A stretch of 64,000 nucleotides of DNA from Monosporascus cannonballus (GCA_004154925.1 QJNS01000039.1:251009-315008); one strand, 5' to 3'; numbered from the stretch's first letter, positions 26,101-39,165 are shown. The notes: generated by a model not told the origin, from the letters alone. Translations and numbers: made by a program.

Positions 26101-27880
26101 TTTTAAGATTTTAATTTTATATATATAATTCATAAAGAATTTATAAAAAATAAATTCATATATTTTAACGATTTTTGAATTTCGTTGATATTGAATTCCG
26201 AAAAGGTTATTAAATAATATTTAATATTATTCATTTTTCTTTATATTAAAATATAATAATAAAATTATCGATCCGCATAATACGGATTATTAGATAATAA
26301 GTTTTTAAAACCGCAAAATAAACGTTTTTTAAATGTAAACTTAATTAATATATATTTTTTAAAAATTATATAATTCGGGCAGTTAGCCGTTTTCGAGAAT
26401 TTATAATTTATAACGATTTACATAATATAAATAATACCAGAAATATAATAATTTTGTAATTTCGATTAAAAGGAATATGAAACCGTAATATATTTTATGG
26501 TATATATTATATGGATATTATTTTTATAATATTACATAAAAAGAATATCCGATTATTATTATATTTATGTAAAATTTTAATATAAACAAAATTTTAAAAC
26601 TAATTTAAAAAATAAAAAAATTCTTAAAATTAACCGGGAATTGAATTACGCCGTTAAAGGGAAAATACGGCAAAAGGAAAAAACTTAAATCCGGCCGTTA
26701 ACCTTTATTAAAAGAATTAAAATGCTTTAATTCAAAAAAAATAATTATTAAACTTTTTAATAAAATAACGATAAAATATACGAATAATTTCGAAAACTAT
26801 TTATTAAAACCGTGCGCCGATAAATATTAATTTTAATTATAGGAAAACAAAATTATAAAACCTAATTAATAAAAGTTTATTACAAATTCGAAATTTTAAA
26901 TATTTCGAATTAATATTTAAAAAAAATAAATACCGGAATAATTATAATAATAATAAAACATAATTTTTTTAATATTAACAAAAATTATTTATATTATTTA
27001 TTTACCCGTATTGTCGATTTTTTACCTTAATTATTCAATCCGAACCAAAATACTTTACAGGTTAAAAAAATAAAGATATTTCAAAAATTAATACGATAAA
27101 TTTAAAAGAAAAACGGGAAAATAATATTTAAAAACTTTTAATTAAAATAATTAAGGATTTTCCGAAATTTATTTTTAAAAAAAATATTAAGTTTTCCGTA
27201 AACCAGATTATATACCCTATTAATTTATTTTTTTTCGTAAAATCCGGTTTTGCCCGTTAAGTATAATACCTAATATAAAGTAAATATATTAATAACATAA
27301 AGCTTTCGTAAAGTTATTAGCTATATATATAATATTAATATATAGGTCAATTACGTTTATATCGGCAAAGCACCTGTAAAGGTATTAAATACAAATAAAC
27401 GTTTTGCTTTAAAAAATTAAATATTCGAAAATTTAAAATATTTATTTTAAATTTTTAAATATAATATCCGTATTTAATTAATTGGGAAAAAAATATGTTT
27501 CGGGTTTTATTACGGATAATTTTAAGTTTTATATATTATTATTTTAATTTATAAAGTTATATTATTATCGTATTAGCCTAAAACGGATAAAAAGTTATAG
27601 TATATATTAAATAAGATTTTAAGTTATTTTTTTATTATAATAATTTTTATTTCGTATTAATTAAAAATATTGTTATATTAAAAAATAAAAAGTTTAATTT
27701 TATATTAAATTATATAGGTTAAAGTATTAAAAGCTTTGCAATTTATATATATTGGCAAAATGAATAATAATAATTTCTGCGAATTTATTTAAAAACGTAC
27801 CAAATAAAACGAAAAAATTATAAATTGTTATTAGGCCTTATTTTAGAGGTTTGTTATTTTTGTGGGTATTATTTTTAAAG
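20160..27880. other. Interior of element X, extreme AT-rich, no readable gene
   Basis: Long runs of TTA/TAA/ATA with scattered CG. The open frame at 23910-24092 is hydrophobic by composition alone. Near 27480-27880 a plus frame is interrupted mainly by TAA/TAG, as expected of RIP-mutated Gln codons, but I do not recognise the product. Further nested elements may be hidden here. Confidence 0.5.
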
Positions 27881-28068
27881 GAGTCTAGTTAATATATTGT
27901 ACCCCTGACAGATATTTCTTGATCAAAAGCTATAACTGTAGCTACGATTGCTATGCCGCAGGCGCAGCCACAACCTCCAAAATGGGGTCCTGATTACAAT
28001 GAGGCAAGAGAGAGCCTATAACGGAGCCCTAACGGGCAGTGGACCATGGTCCCCGGGATCCCGAATCA

Positions 28069-28079
28069 CCTTATAAGGA
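28069..28079. repeat. Right target-site duplication of element X
   Basis: CCTTATAAGGA, identical to 19680-19690. The sequence with one extra base, TCCTTATAAGGA, is a perfect palindrome in the reconstructed target. Confidence 0.8.
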
Positions 28080-29027
28080 CTAGCTGTGTATATCATCACA
28101 AAATTTTATAATTAAAGTAAATACCGAAAGGGCTTTTAGTTTTGTTAAAAAGAGTTTCTATTTTTTAAAAGTTTTCATAATTATGAACAGTTTTTTGTTA
28201 TAAATTAAATATTTAAGTTTTGTATTTCGAAATGCTGTTAAATAATCTGCTATAAGGTATTATTTATTATTGTTTTTTTTCGTTATTTTAGGATAGTATC
28301 TAAGGCATAGTTTAAGAGGTCAGTTTTCAGTTGTTTTTTTTTGCCCGTATTAGTTAGTCGTATTACAGGATTATTTGTAATTCCGTTTTTAACGTTTGAA
28401 ATATTTCTTTTATTTTTTTAACAATTTAAACTTTTTTCTAATATATTTTTTAGTAACAAGTTTCGGTAATAATTTAATTATGTTTCTGTAGCTTTTAATT
28501 AAGTTACGTACCTAAAAGCGTTAAATTCGTATCTATTTTAAAGTAATAGTATATTTTATAAAGTGGAGTTGTTAAGCGTGCTATATATTTTTGACTGAAT
28601 TTATTTGGAAGTTGGCCTTAATTAGGGTGTCAAATATTTAAATAACGTGATCTTTGTATTTTTCTAGGATTTTCAAATAAATTAATATATCATTTAGATA
28701 TACGAATATAAATTTGTTTAGAAATTTTCTTAAAGTGGTTTTAATTAAGCATTGGAAATTAGCAGCTGCGTTGGTAAGTTCTATGGGTATTATACGATAT
28801 TTATAATACCTATATATTATTTTAAATATCGGCTTTTATTTTTCTCTTTAATTATTTTAATCCAGTAATACCCGTTTCGGAGATCAAATTAGGTAAATTA
28901 TTTTGTTTTATTAGCGTTTTTAAGGTATTTATTGCTGTTAAAAACTATTCGTTTCTAATAATAATATTATTTAATTGCCTATAATCGATTATACGTCGGT
29001 AAACGAGGTTCCCGTTTAGGTTCATTT
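28080..29027 (-). pseudogene. G5 Gypsy relic, reverse transcriptase and RNase H half
   Basis: Minus-strand reading gives the reverse transcriptase start IIDYRQLNN near 28970-28995, the active site FVYLNDILIY near 28690-28715 (YLDD with one Asp mutated to Asn), and the RNase H block IYNKKLFIIMKTF near 28165-28210. It continues into the integrase half at 17667-19690 once X is removed. It is cut at its right end by the E3 LTR. Confidence 0.8.
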
Positions 29028-29467
29028 TTTGATGGCTAGGCGGTTTAACCACCTATTAAACTTTAGTCGTACGGGTTTATGTTGGCAAAAGTATTGTGGG
29101 ATTCTAAATAATAGATATCGAAACATATGACGTCTTTTAATACCAAAAGTGCCAAAGTTGTATTGCAAATGATTGGTATTGATAAATGTTACAAGCTGAT
29201 GCTATCCAAATTATGGAAATAATAAACGTATATATTTTCTTATAAATTCCCTCAAATCGCTTAGATCATTTCTGATCTATACTGGATAATTATATGGATC
29301 TCTTTGGATTATTTTGATCATTCGGAATCCATATTAAAAAACCGCATGGATTCCGTTAGATCCTTTGGATTACTCCAGATCCATATTACCTAATATCGAT
29401 CTATTTGGGTCCCGTTTTGGTTATTAAGTGACCGTTTCCGAGACCTTTTTTTAGTTAGGTTATAATA
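29028..29467 (-). repeat. E3 left (3') LTR
   Basis: Begins TTTGATGGCTAGGCGG and ends GTTATAATA. The middle carries repeated GATC/GGATCCAT half-palindromes (type-3 module, about 29245-29420). A polypurine tract (complement of CTCTTTTCC) adjoins its right side. Confidence 0.8.
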
Positions 29468-29899
29468 CGATTTCTCTTTTCCTCAAATTCTGCCTTTAAC
29501 ATTTTTATGGTAAGCTTTTCCTTTGTTTATTATTATGTTTAACCGAATTATTAAAAACCGTAAACGTATGAACCAAAAAAACGCGAAACTTTAATTCGTT
29601 GCGTTTTAAATTCAGGTGTTGAAGTTATCTCTTATATATCCTGTTTTCGTATTATTGATTTATATACTATATTGGATAATATAATGCGTTATTAGTAATA
29701 TATTTTGAAAAAACGTTATTAAAATGGTTCCGATATCTCTTTTTTATTTTTTAATATTATTAATAAGGAAATAAAACATTTGCTATTAAAAAGGTTTTGC
29801 ACTCGTTAATATTTTCGTTATATTCGTTAAAAGTTGTTAATAGTTTTTCGTTATTTAAACGAAGCGTTATTCCGTTTGGAACGTTTTCGTATCGAATAA

Positions 29900-32800
29900 G
29901 ATTTCTTTTGCAAAAAGCAAATGGAAATAGCTAATTAGGGCTTCTAATTTTTGAATAAATTAAAAAAATAAGAAAAAGCCGACCGCTTGGAGTCGGAACG
30001 CAAACGTTTAGAAATTAAGCTTTACGCTGTACTTCTCGAATAGTTTTATTTTTCAAACCTTATGGTGGACTTAAATTGGGATCGTATTTTGAACTATATT
30101 ATTAATAAAATTTTTTCAATTAATGTTAAACGTTAATGAAATATTTGGCGGGGTTTTAAATATTTTCGGAATCCGAGTGCTTTTTCTATTTAATTAACTA
30201 CTCGGTAAATCCGTTTTGTTTTTGCATATCGAATATTTTTTTTACCTTATATAATTATTCGTCTTTTAACTCCATATAGTTTTGCTTCTTATATACTACG
30301 CTAATATTTACCGTTATCTCGAGCAAAAAAACATGAAAAATTGGATAGAGTTTAACCTTAGACAGGAGTTCCAATTAGTAATTATTTTTTTAAGATTTTC
30401 TTAGCGATGTTGTATAAACCGATACATTTGAAATCGAGTTTTTTACTGGATCGTTTTATCTAGATATTTTTTGTAGCTAAAAGGATTATTTTCTCTTGTT
30501 CGGCAGTTAATTCCTTTAATCTTTTTTAATCATAATACTTATTTATTTAATTACCTACCAATTTTTATTCTATTTTAATTTTTTGGTATAGTTGTTAAGT
30601 AATTTTAACGTAAGTATTGCTTTGATATTAATTGGATTATCGTCGCGTATGTTTTTGTAAATTTCTAGAGTAAACCCAAAATTAAAGTTTGTAGGTATTA
30701 TTTTAATATTTTCGTAATAGCTGGTATTAGAGCCCAATTATACGATTAGCAATTTTTCAACTCAGTTATCTTGTTCGTAATTATTATAATATCGTAAATA
30801 TCTTTCTAAAATCTATGTTATTCGTTTTATTTATCCATTTATCTATGATTTAAAAACGCTAAATAATTTATAATATAGACCGATCTGTATTATAAATCCT
30901 TATTAAAATTTAAATACAAATATTAATTCTTTATTTAAAATAACTTCCATTAATAAGCCGTATATGTTAAAAATAGATTTAAAGAAAATATCTATTATTT
31001 ATTGGGCGTTTCTATCATTATATTATGGTAAAAAATAAGACAATTATTTGAATTGGTAGACGATTCCGAAAATGTTATTATAATATATTCCTGTAACGGG
31101 ATGTTCTAATATAGGAAATTTGGTAATAAAGTTAAATATGACTAAATACTATAGTCGTTTTAGGATTAATAATAGCTATAATTTTCTGTAAGGCTTATAT
31201 CGTCGTATTTTAGCTTTGTTAAAGAAAAGGACTGTAATCGTATCTTTTAATTTATTATTTTTATTCTAAGACAGATAATATATACGTTAAAGTTGTTCTA
31301 GAGTTTTGTAACTCTCTGGGTATCTATATAACTGATATTCATTTATTTTTCATACAAAATCCTCTTGGTATTCTGCTGGAATTTATATTTTATCCGTTTG
31401 TAAGTCCTTTAAGAAACCGTCATTATACTGCTGGATTTTCTAACACATATCAAAAGATATTGCCCGAATTATCGCAATTTGTAGCGGGCGTAAATAGCCT
31501 TAACTAATAATATTAAAAATTATATACTTAACTTTGACTAATTTCTCTTAGAAATTTAATTGTTTACTTAAAATATCGGCTTTGACGTTTTCTGAATCTT
31601 TTTTATAAATAATAAAGTCGAAATTCGCCAATTTTTCTACGAATCTCAATTATTATCCTGTTAGTTCCCTGGTCGTAATAAAACGGATAAAGTTTAATAA
31701 TCCGTATAAATTTTGATCTGGTATAAGTTTTCTGTTAAAAATATCTAAATTTTCGGAATGCTATAATAATAGCCATACATCCTTTATCTGGAATGCCGTA
31801 AGTAAGCTCGGTTTTTTGAACTTATATTAAAAAATAATAAGATGTAATTTGCCTTAAATATTTCGTTATCCGATTATTACATTTAACGCCTAATCCGAAG
31901 TATCGGTTTCTAATTTCACGGAGCGTATTAAATCGTATATAATTAATCCTGGCTTACTAATAAACGCATTTTTAATATTTTGAAACGGTCTTTTCGTTTC
32001 GGGCGCTTATTTAAATTTTCTTGCAAGATTAATTAAAAATATAATTATTTTTGCAAAGTTCCGAATAAATTTTCTGTAATAATTAACGAATTCAAAAAAT
32101 ATCTATATTTCCTTAACCGTAATTAACGTTTAAAATTTTGAAATCGCAGCAGTTTTTCAAGGTCTATCTTATTAAGTTTTAAGAAAACAATATATTCTAA
32201 ATATTCCACTTTCTATGTATCAAATTAATGTTTTCCCGCGTTAACAAATAATTTTATGTTCTGTAAAACTTGGAAAACTTTATGAATGTATATTATATAT
32301 ACCTTTTCAATTTTTAAAAAAATGAGAATATTATCGAGGTAGCACATGATAAAAATATCAAGGTATTTTCATAATACATACTTAATTATCCGTTAAAAAA
32401 TTATTAATACATTCGTAAATCTTATTGGAGTAATCCAATATTCAAATAATCCGTATTTCGTCCTAAAGGCTATTTTTTATTCGTATCTTTCCTTAATCCT
32501 AATAAGGTTGTATTTATCTTTGAGATCGAATATTGTGAACCATTTAGCTCTCTAAAAACGGTCTTTTATTTTTATACTTAAAAGTAATAATATTCGATTT
32601 TTACAGTAATATTATTCAGTCATCTATTATTAATTCCAAATTGCGATTTTCTGTTTTTTTTTTGGGTACGAAAAATATTAGGTATCCCGCTGGTCACTTT
32701 AAAAATCGTATCTATCCTTTCTGTAACCGATTTTTTAAATATTTTTAGAAACGCGTAATTCGTTTTCGTTAAGGATGTAAATAAGGTATAACTTCGTCGA

Positions 32801-35400
32801 AAATCCCTTTTTAACTATTTTATAATCCCATTCGGTATTTTCTGATAATTTCGTATCAAGTCTTTTTCTGAAAAAATGCCTATATCGGTAATATTATAGT
32901 AGAATATTGGTTAAACCTTTTATCTCTAGGAGCTGTTGTTTTAAATTGTTATTTTGGCATCTTAATTTCGCTCTAATAGTAATAACGATACGTCGTATTC
33001 TTTTCTGATACATATTTTTTTTCTTTATTTTGTCCTTTTAGGTAATAAGATTTCTGTTATATTCTTATGCTTGCACTTGTTGCCGTCTCTTATCGAATAT
33101 TAAAATCTTAATTTTTTTATCCGCTAATGAGGTATAAGATAAATTTTATTTTGTTAATCCCTTTATTAATTAAAATTCCGTATTAACGTATCTATAATAA
33201 TCTTAAGATTACGTCATAATTTTTGAGTAAAACGATATCGAAATTAATCATCTGGTATTGTTCTTAGATAGAAATTTTGAGATAATTAATTTCGCGTATA
33301 ATTTGCCGTTATCGTCAGGGAATTTCTAACTTTTGATAGCCGTTATTCTATAAGGTTTTAACTTGTATTTTCATAATTATTTAAGCCTATTAATTGCATC
33401 TGGTATAATATAATTTCCGCTCAAAGTGCCGTAATCTATGATTGCAGTATACTAATACGTTTCGATTCGTATCTCCAAAATAATAAAATTATTAACGGCT
33501 TTTATCGTCGCGTTTAAAACTCATTTTGAGAATTCTTTTTTAACCTTTTTAGGTTTTGTTACTTTACACGTTTTTTATAAATAAGCTTTTTCTTTTAACT
33601 TTTGTTCGAATTTATCGAATTTTATTAATGCTTTTGTATATAATATATTAAGTTGTTATATTTATTGTTATTATCGACTTATCGTTTTCTCGAACTATAT
33701 TAGTTATATTTAATTTTACTGTAACTTTTTCCTTACTAGGTAAATTATTTTTTATAGTTTGAACTGCATCTTATTATATATCGCGCTAATTATCGTTCTA
33801 CAACTTGGTTATAAATTAACGTGTTTTCAATAGCCTTTTTTCGTTAAAATCCTTAATAAATATTAATTAAACATCAAAATGTATAATAACTTCTTAATAA
33901 ATCTTTTATTATATGCTAAATTAACTCCTTTTTTATTTAATAATTACTTTATTCGTAATAATAAAAAGGGTTTTCCTATAGGCATTAGGTCTTTTTCGGG
34001 TGAGCTTTTTATTTCGACCAGTTAATAGATATTATCTTCCGGGGCTATAGATTAAAAATATTAATACTATTATTTATTATTTTTGCTATTTCCGGTTCAG
34101 TTCCGAAAATCGAATCCTTTATAATATATACGGGTAATTCTTCCGTAAATATGTTATTTCCATTTCTTATAATCGGGAGATTGTCGTCGTCGACAATATA
34201 TGGCATATATTCCGCCGTATCGATCAAGGGTTCCGAGACAAATATCTTCTATTTAATCCTGGTATTCGCGTAATTATCATTGTAATTCTTCTTATCATAT
34301 TCGCGATACTTATTAAGCCAGCTTTCTGGTTTTGCGTATTGCTTATTGGATTTCTCGTTATAAAGAGCCCGCTACGTACTTAGATCGAATTTTACTAATA
34401 GATATACCTCGGTTTTGTTTATTTTTTTTATTTAGATTATGTTTCGGATACGGGTTTCTAATTGTTTCAACGGGGTCTTTTAGATACTTTGTACTATATT
34501 GTCTTATGCACTATCTTTTTATAATTACAGCATTTAATTTAACTTCAGTTTTTTCTATAAGTAATTCTTAGTTTCATAAATCCCGGTTCCGTACCGTAAC
34601 AAGTATTATTACGTTAAAAAAGCTTATATTAACCGTATATTGAATTTTGTTATTATTTTTTCCTTTAATACTTTTAGTACGCCAGGTATATTGTCGATTG
34701 TGGATCTTAACTGCCATAACGATATAATCCGATAAATAATTAGACTAATTAAATTTAAAAAAATTATCTTTCTGTTAAGGTATCGAAATATTTAGTTATT
34801 AATATTTTTGGTACTTAATAAAATTTAAACGCTAATTAAACGAACGTATTACCGTAATTAAATATTAATACCTTTTGTCGTAATTGCTAAATCTGTATTT
34901 CGGCTTTTGTTTTTGGTTTATTATTTCGAAAGCTTTTGTTAATATTTACTTAAATTATTCGTAATCTTTATAAATTCGTATTATTTCGGGGTTACGTTTT
35001 TCGATTAACAAAATAACGTATTTTTCTTATAGCGGATTCGAACTAAATAATTACATTTCTAATAAATCGTCCGATTACGAATTTAATTCGTATAATAAGC
35101 GTAATTAATCGAATAGAAAAAGACGCGAAATATGTTTGGTATTAAGTTAAAAACAGTTATAACTTAGTTAGGGTTCCGTTAAAAAATTCTGGTTTAAAGA
35201 GTTTAAGGACTTTTCCTAGTTTTTTAGTAACGTTCAACTAAATAACCTGGTTTATTCGAAAAGGCTTTTCGGTTTCGAAGCCCTTTTCTTTTCTAGCTTT
35301 TTATAGACGGTTTAAAAGGATATCGTAAAATTTCTTTTTAAACTAAAGGATATGTTCATTTATAATATCCTGACGTCGAAGAACTTTTTCGCGAAAAAAG
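29900..35400 (-). pseudogene. E3 gag-pol relic
   Basis: The minus-strand frame at 34045-34227 (YMPYIVDDDNLPI) matches the E2 gag-region segment at 12420-12640 and shows real coding ancestry, though only 60 codons stay open. Reverse transcriptase near 32330 reads CYLDN, with the last Asp changed to Asn by a G-to-A mutation. All other frames are short. Confidence 0.7.
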
Positions 35401-35551
35401 CGAACCTAATTTTTTTCTTTTTCGGATTTCATTTTAATATCCGAGTTATGAAGAACCTAGTAAATAAATTATTCTGACTGCTTATTATTAAATGTAATAT
35501 CGGCAATATTGCTCAAAGTTTAACGGTATTATTCAATAAAATTTTATAACG

Positions 35552-35939
35552 TATAAAGGTTAAATAATATAACTAATTAATAAACCTTAATTGTACGAAT
35601 TTATGTTAATAAAAATATCCTAAAATTATAAATAATAAATATAATAACGTATTACGTTTTTTAATATTAGAAATGCCAAAGTTATATTATAAAGGATTAA
35701 TATTGATAAATTTTTTAAGGTAATGCTATTTAAATTACGAAAATAATAAGCGTATATATTTTCTCATAAATATCGTTAGATCTCTTAGATCATTCTGGAT
35801 CCATACCGGCTAATTGCATGGATCCCGTTAGATCTTTTGGACTCTTCCGGGTCCATATCACGTGGTTTCGACCCACTTGGGTCCTGTTTTGGTTACCAAA
35901 CGACCGTTTTCGAAACTCTTCCTTAGTTAAGTTATAACA
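35552..35939 (-). repeat. E3 right (5') LTR
   Basis: 388 bp, beginning TATAAAGGTTAAATAATATAA (strongly mutated) and ending AGTTATAACA. The outer half (35770-35939) is nearly clean and shows the type-3 module with GGATCCATA/CATGGATCC palindromes. Confidence 0.8.
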
Positions 35940-38655
35940 GTTAATCGGGTATAAGGCGATCTTTACCTGGCCAGTCCTTTTATTAATCAAGATTTCGTAT
36001 TAGCATATCTATAGTAATCTTAAAATTATACCGCAATTCTTAAGTAATACGATGTCGAAATTAATTATTTGGTATTATTCTTAGACAAAAATTTCGAAAT
36101 AATTAATTTCGCGTGTGATTTTCGCGTTATCGTAGGCAAATTCCTAACCTTTGGTATTTGTAATTATATAAGGTTTTAATTTATATCTTAATGGGAATCT
36201 AAGCCCATTCACCATATCTGGTGAAATATAATTTCCGCTCAGAACTTCGTAATTTATTATTACGATATATTAATACGTTCTAATTCGTATATCCAAAATA
36301 ATAAGGTTATTAACGGCTCCTATCGTTACGTTTAAAACCTTTTCTAGGAATTCCTTTTAATTTCTTTAGATTTTATTATTCTGCGTGTTTTTTATAGGTA
36401 ACCTTTTTCTTTTAATTCCTGTTCGAATTTGTTAAGCCTTATTTATGCTTCTATATATAACCCGTTAAGTTATTATATTTGTGGTTATTATCGACGTATT
36501 GTTTTCGAAGTATATGAGTCATTTTTAATTCTGTTATAATTCCATTTTTTACTAAGCAAATTATTTTCTTATAGTTTCGACCGTATTCTATTATACGTTA
36601 TCTTAATTATCGCTTTAAAGCTTTCTTATAAACTAACCTATTTTTTTCCTTAATAACATATTTTTCGTTGAGATTTATAATAAATATTAATTGAAAATAA
36701 AAATATATAATAACCTTTTAGCAGTATTTCTTTATTATATACTAAATTAACACCTTTTCCGTTTCGCCATCATATTATTTATAATAATAAACAAGGTTTT
36801 TTTTGCAAATATTACTTTTTTAAGCCAGCTTTTTATTTCGGCTAATTTATAAATATCGTTTCTTAAGGTTATAAATTGAGTCTTGCATAATGTATATAGG
36901 TAATTCGTCCGTAAATATATTATTTCTATTTTTTGTAATCGGAATATTCTCGTCGTCGACAATATATGGCGTACATTTTGCCGTATTAATTAAAGGTTCT
37001 GGGGCAGATTTCTTTTGTCCAATTATAGTATTTTCGTAACCATTGCTATAATATTTCTTATTATATTCGCGATATTTATTAAATTAATTTCTTTGCTTTA
37101 CGTATTCTTTATTAGACTTTTCGCCACAGGGGGCCAGGTACGTATTTAGGCCGAATTATGTTAATAGGTTTATTTCCGTTTTTTTGATTTTCTTTGGATT
37201 ATTTTTCGGGTACGGGTTTCCAGTTATCTTAACGAGGTTTTTTAAGTACCTTATACCATACTGCCTTATATCCTATTTTGTTACAATTAAAACACTTAAT
37301 TTGGCTCCAGTCCTTCTTATAAATGGCCCCTAGCTCCATAAATTTTAGTTCCGTACTGTAAAAAATATTATCGCGTCAAAAATCGCTGGTATTAGCTGTA
37401 TATTGAAATTTGTTATTATTCTTTCTTTTAATATTCCTAATACGCCAGACATACTGTCGATCATTAATTTCAATTGCTATAACGATATAATCTGATAAAT
37501 AATTAGGCCGATCGAATTTAAAATTTCTTTTTTATTTTTTAAGCCGTTAAAGAATTTAATTATTAATATTTTTTGTAAATATTTTTGCTTAAATATTAAT
37601 AAAACGAACGTATTGCCGTAATTAAATACTAATCCCTTTTATTGTAATTACTAAATTTGTATTTCGGTCTTTATTTTTTATTTATTATTTCGAAAGTTTT
37701 CATTAATACTTATTTAAAATATTCGTAATTATGATATATTCGTATTATTTCCGAATTTCGGATCTCGATTAATGAAATAATATATCTTTTCATAACAAAT
37801 TCGAATTAAATAATTGCGATTCCGATATACCGTCCAATTGCAAATTTATTTTATATAATAAGTATAACAAGTCGAATAAGAAAATACTTGAAATATATTC
37901 GGTATTAAGTTAAAAACAGTTATAATATAATCGAAATTCTGTTAAAACATTCCGACTTTGGGGGTTTAAAAACTTGTTCTAATTTTTTAATAAAATTCAG
38001 CTGAATAACCTGGTTCGTTTAAAAAAGTTTTCCAATTTCGAAACCCTTTTTTTTCACCTTTAGCTTTTTATGAGCGGCTTAAAAAGACGTCGTAAAATCA
38101 TTATTATCTTTTTCAAGCTGAAAAATACGTTTTTTTATAATATCCAGGTATTAAAAAACCTTTTTGCGAAAAAGACAACGCTGTTTTTTTTCTTTTTCGG
38201 ATTTTATTCTGGTATCCGAGTTATTAAGAACTTGGTAAGTAGGTTATTCGAGCTGCTTGCTAATAAACATAATGTCGGCGATATTGCTCAAAGTTTACGG
38301 GTATTATTAAATAAAAGCTTGTAACATATAACAACTAAACGGTTTAATTAATTATTAAACCTTAATCGTACGGGTTAATATTACCAGAAATATCGTAAAA
38401 TTTTGAATAATAAATAAAATAATATATTTCGTTTCGTAATATTAAGGGCGTTTTGGGTAATAAATTATTATTACAAACTGATGTTATTTAAATTATGGGA
38501 ATAATAAGCATATATATCTTATTTATGACTTAAAGTATTTAAGGAGTTTAAGCCCTTAAGAGCTTTAAGCCTTCGAAAACTTTGGACACAACTCAAAAGG
38601 CTCAAGGCACTATGCCTTCCGAACCCTTTAAGCCGATCACGTAATACTCTTCTAT
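35940..38655 (-). mobile_element. Truncated Gypsy chromovirus E4: protease/gag half plus 5' LTR
   Basis: 35940-38326 matches the E3 segment from about 33120 rightwards. The 5' LTR begins at 38327 (TATAACAACTAAACGG) with a type-2 U3 module at about 38530-38650, and is cut near 38655 where Copia-B sequence starts. Reverse transcriptase, integrase and the 3' LTR are missing. Open frames at 36747-36962 and 38070-38324 are remnants or shadows in the gag region. Confidence 0.78.
38309..38326 (-). promoter_or_regulatory. E4 primer-binding site, best preserved self-priming copy
   Basis: The minus strand reads TGTTACAAGCTTTTATTT directly after the 5' LTR. Its first bases are complementary (one RIP-type difference) to AGCTTGCAACA, the inferred transcript start in the solo LTR at 3151-3161. 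Confidence 0.6.
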
Positions 38656-38963
38656 CCTAGGCTTAGTTCTTCTTATCCCTCACCGTCTCCAGGTCCGCTA
38701 AGCCTGTTAGGTCAAAAAAATCGGCTATTAATTAAAAGATTATCAAAATATAACGAACCTGCTATATATCTACTTAAAAATATAAGCAATATCCAAAATA
38801 AGATTTTGATTTACAGATAATAATAAAACGAAAAATATTTTCATAATTTATTTGTTAGAGAAATTTATATAGTTTTCCAATAATAAAACGTGTTATTTTT
38901 AATTATAAACTTAAATTAATAATTAAAAAACCAAATTTAAGTTGGTACTATTTACATAAAAAC

Positions 38964-39165
38964 TGTCGGCAGTTAGGTGCTGTAGATGCCTACGGCTGGC
39001 GCTTTGAAGCAGTGTTTTGCAGCCTGGGACAGCGTTTGTCCAGGGATTACCGTTTGTATAAATAGGACGTATATATAAGGGCGGAACGTCCCAGATTTTT
39101 TTAATTTTTTTATATAAATTAAGTTATTATGAGGTTTTTATATTTAATTATTCGGATTATTAATA
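38964..39165 (+). repeat. Copia-A 5' LTR
   Basis: Begins TGTCGGCAGTTAGG. The first 130 bp are unmutated; from about 39093 to the inner end it is suddenly AT-rich. A TATATATAAGG box at about 39070-39080 sits between inverted arms GGACGT (39065-39070) and ACGTCC (39086-39091). Confidence 0.9.

Larger units (their letters stand above)
19691..28068 (+). mobile_element. Element X, unclassified 8.4-kb insertion, possibly a non-LTR retrotransposon
   Basis: Bounded by an 11-bp direct repeat, inserted in relic G5. No terminal inverted repeats and no LTRs were found. The first 460 bp and last 180 bp are GC-normal. The interior is the most AT-rich sequence of the window and its proteins are unreadable. 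The left end carries a 196-bp leader and an ATG frame (19887). A long exact target duplication with no terminal repeats fits target-primed insertion by a Tad-like LINE, but I could not identify a reverse transcriptase. Orientation is inferred only from the left-end open frame. Confidence 0.5.
29028..35939 (-). mobile_element. Gypsy chromovirus E3, minus strand, with unequal LTRs
   Basis: Left LTR about 29028-29467 (440 bp), right LTR 35552-35939 (388 bp). Both carry the type-3 GATC-rich U3 module, but the left one has about 50 bp more. The left flank lies in G5; the right flank is internal Gypsy sequence (E4), and the flanking five-base words do not match. Minus-strand relics include a chromodomain near 30140-30200, integrase near 31020-31120, the YLDN-type reverse transcriptase site near 32330-32341 and a gag segment near 34045-34227. 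The unequal ends suggest a recombinant between two insertions. Confidence 0.82.

Noticed and set aside
20160..27880. Inserted mitochondrial DNA as the cause of the extreme AT content
   Set aside because: Sits between an exact 11-bp target duplication, has GC-normal ends, shows CpA-specific loss, and no mitochondrial gene could be read.
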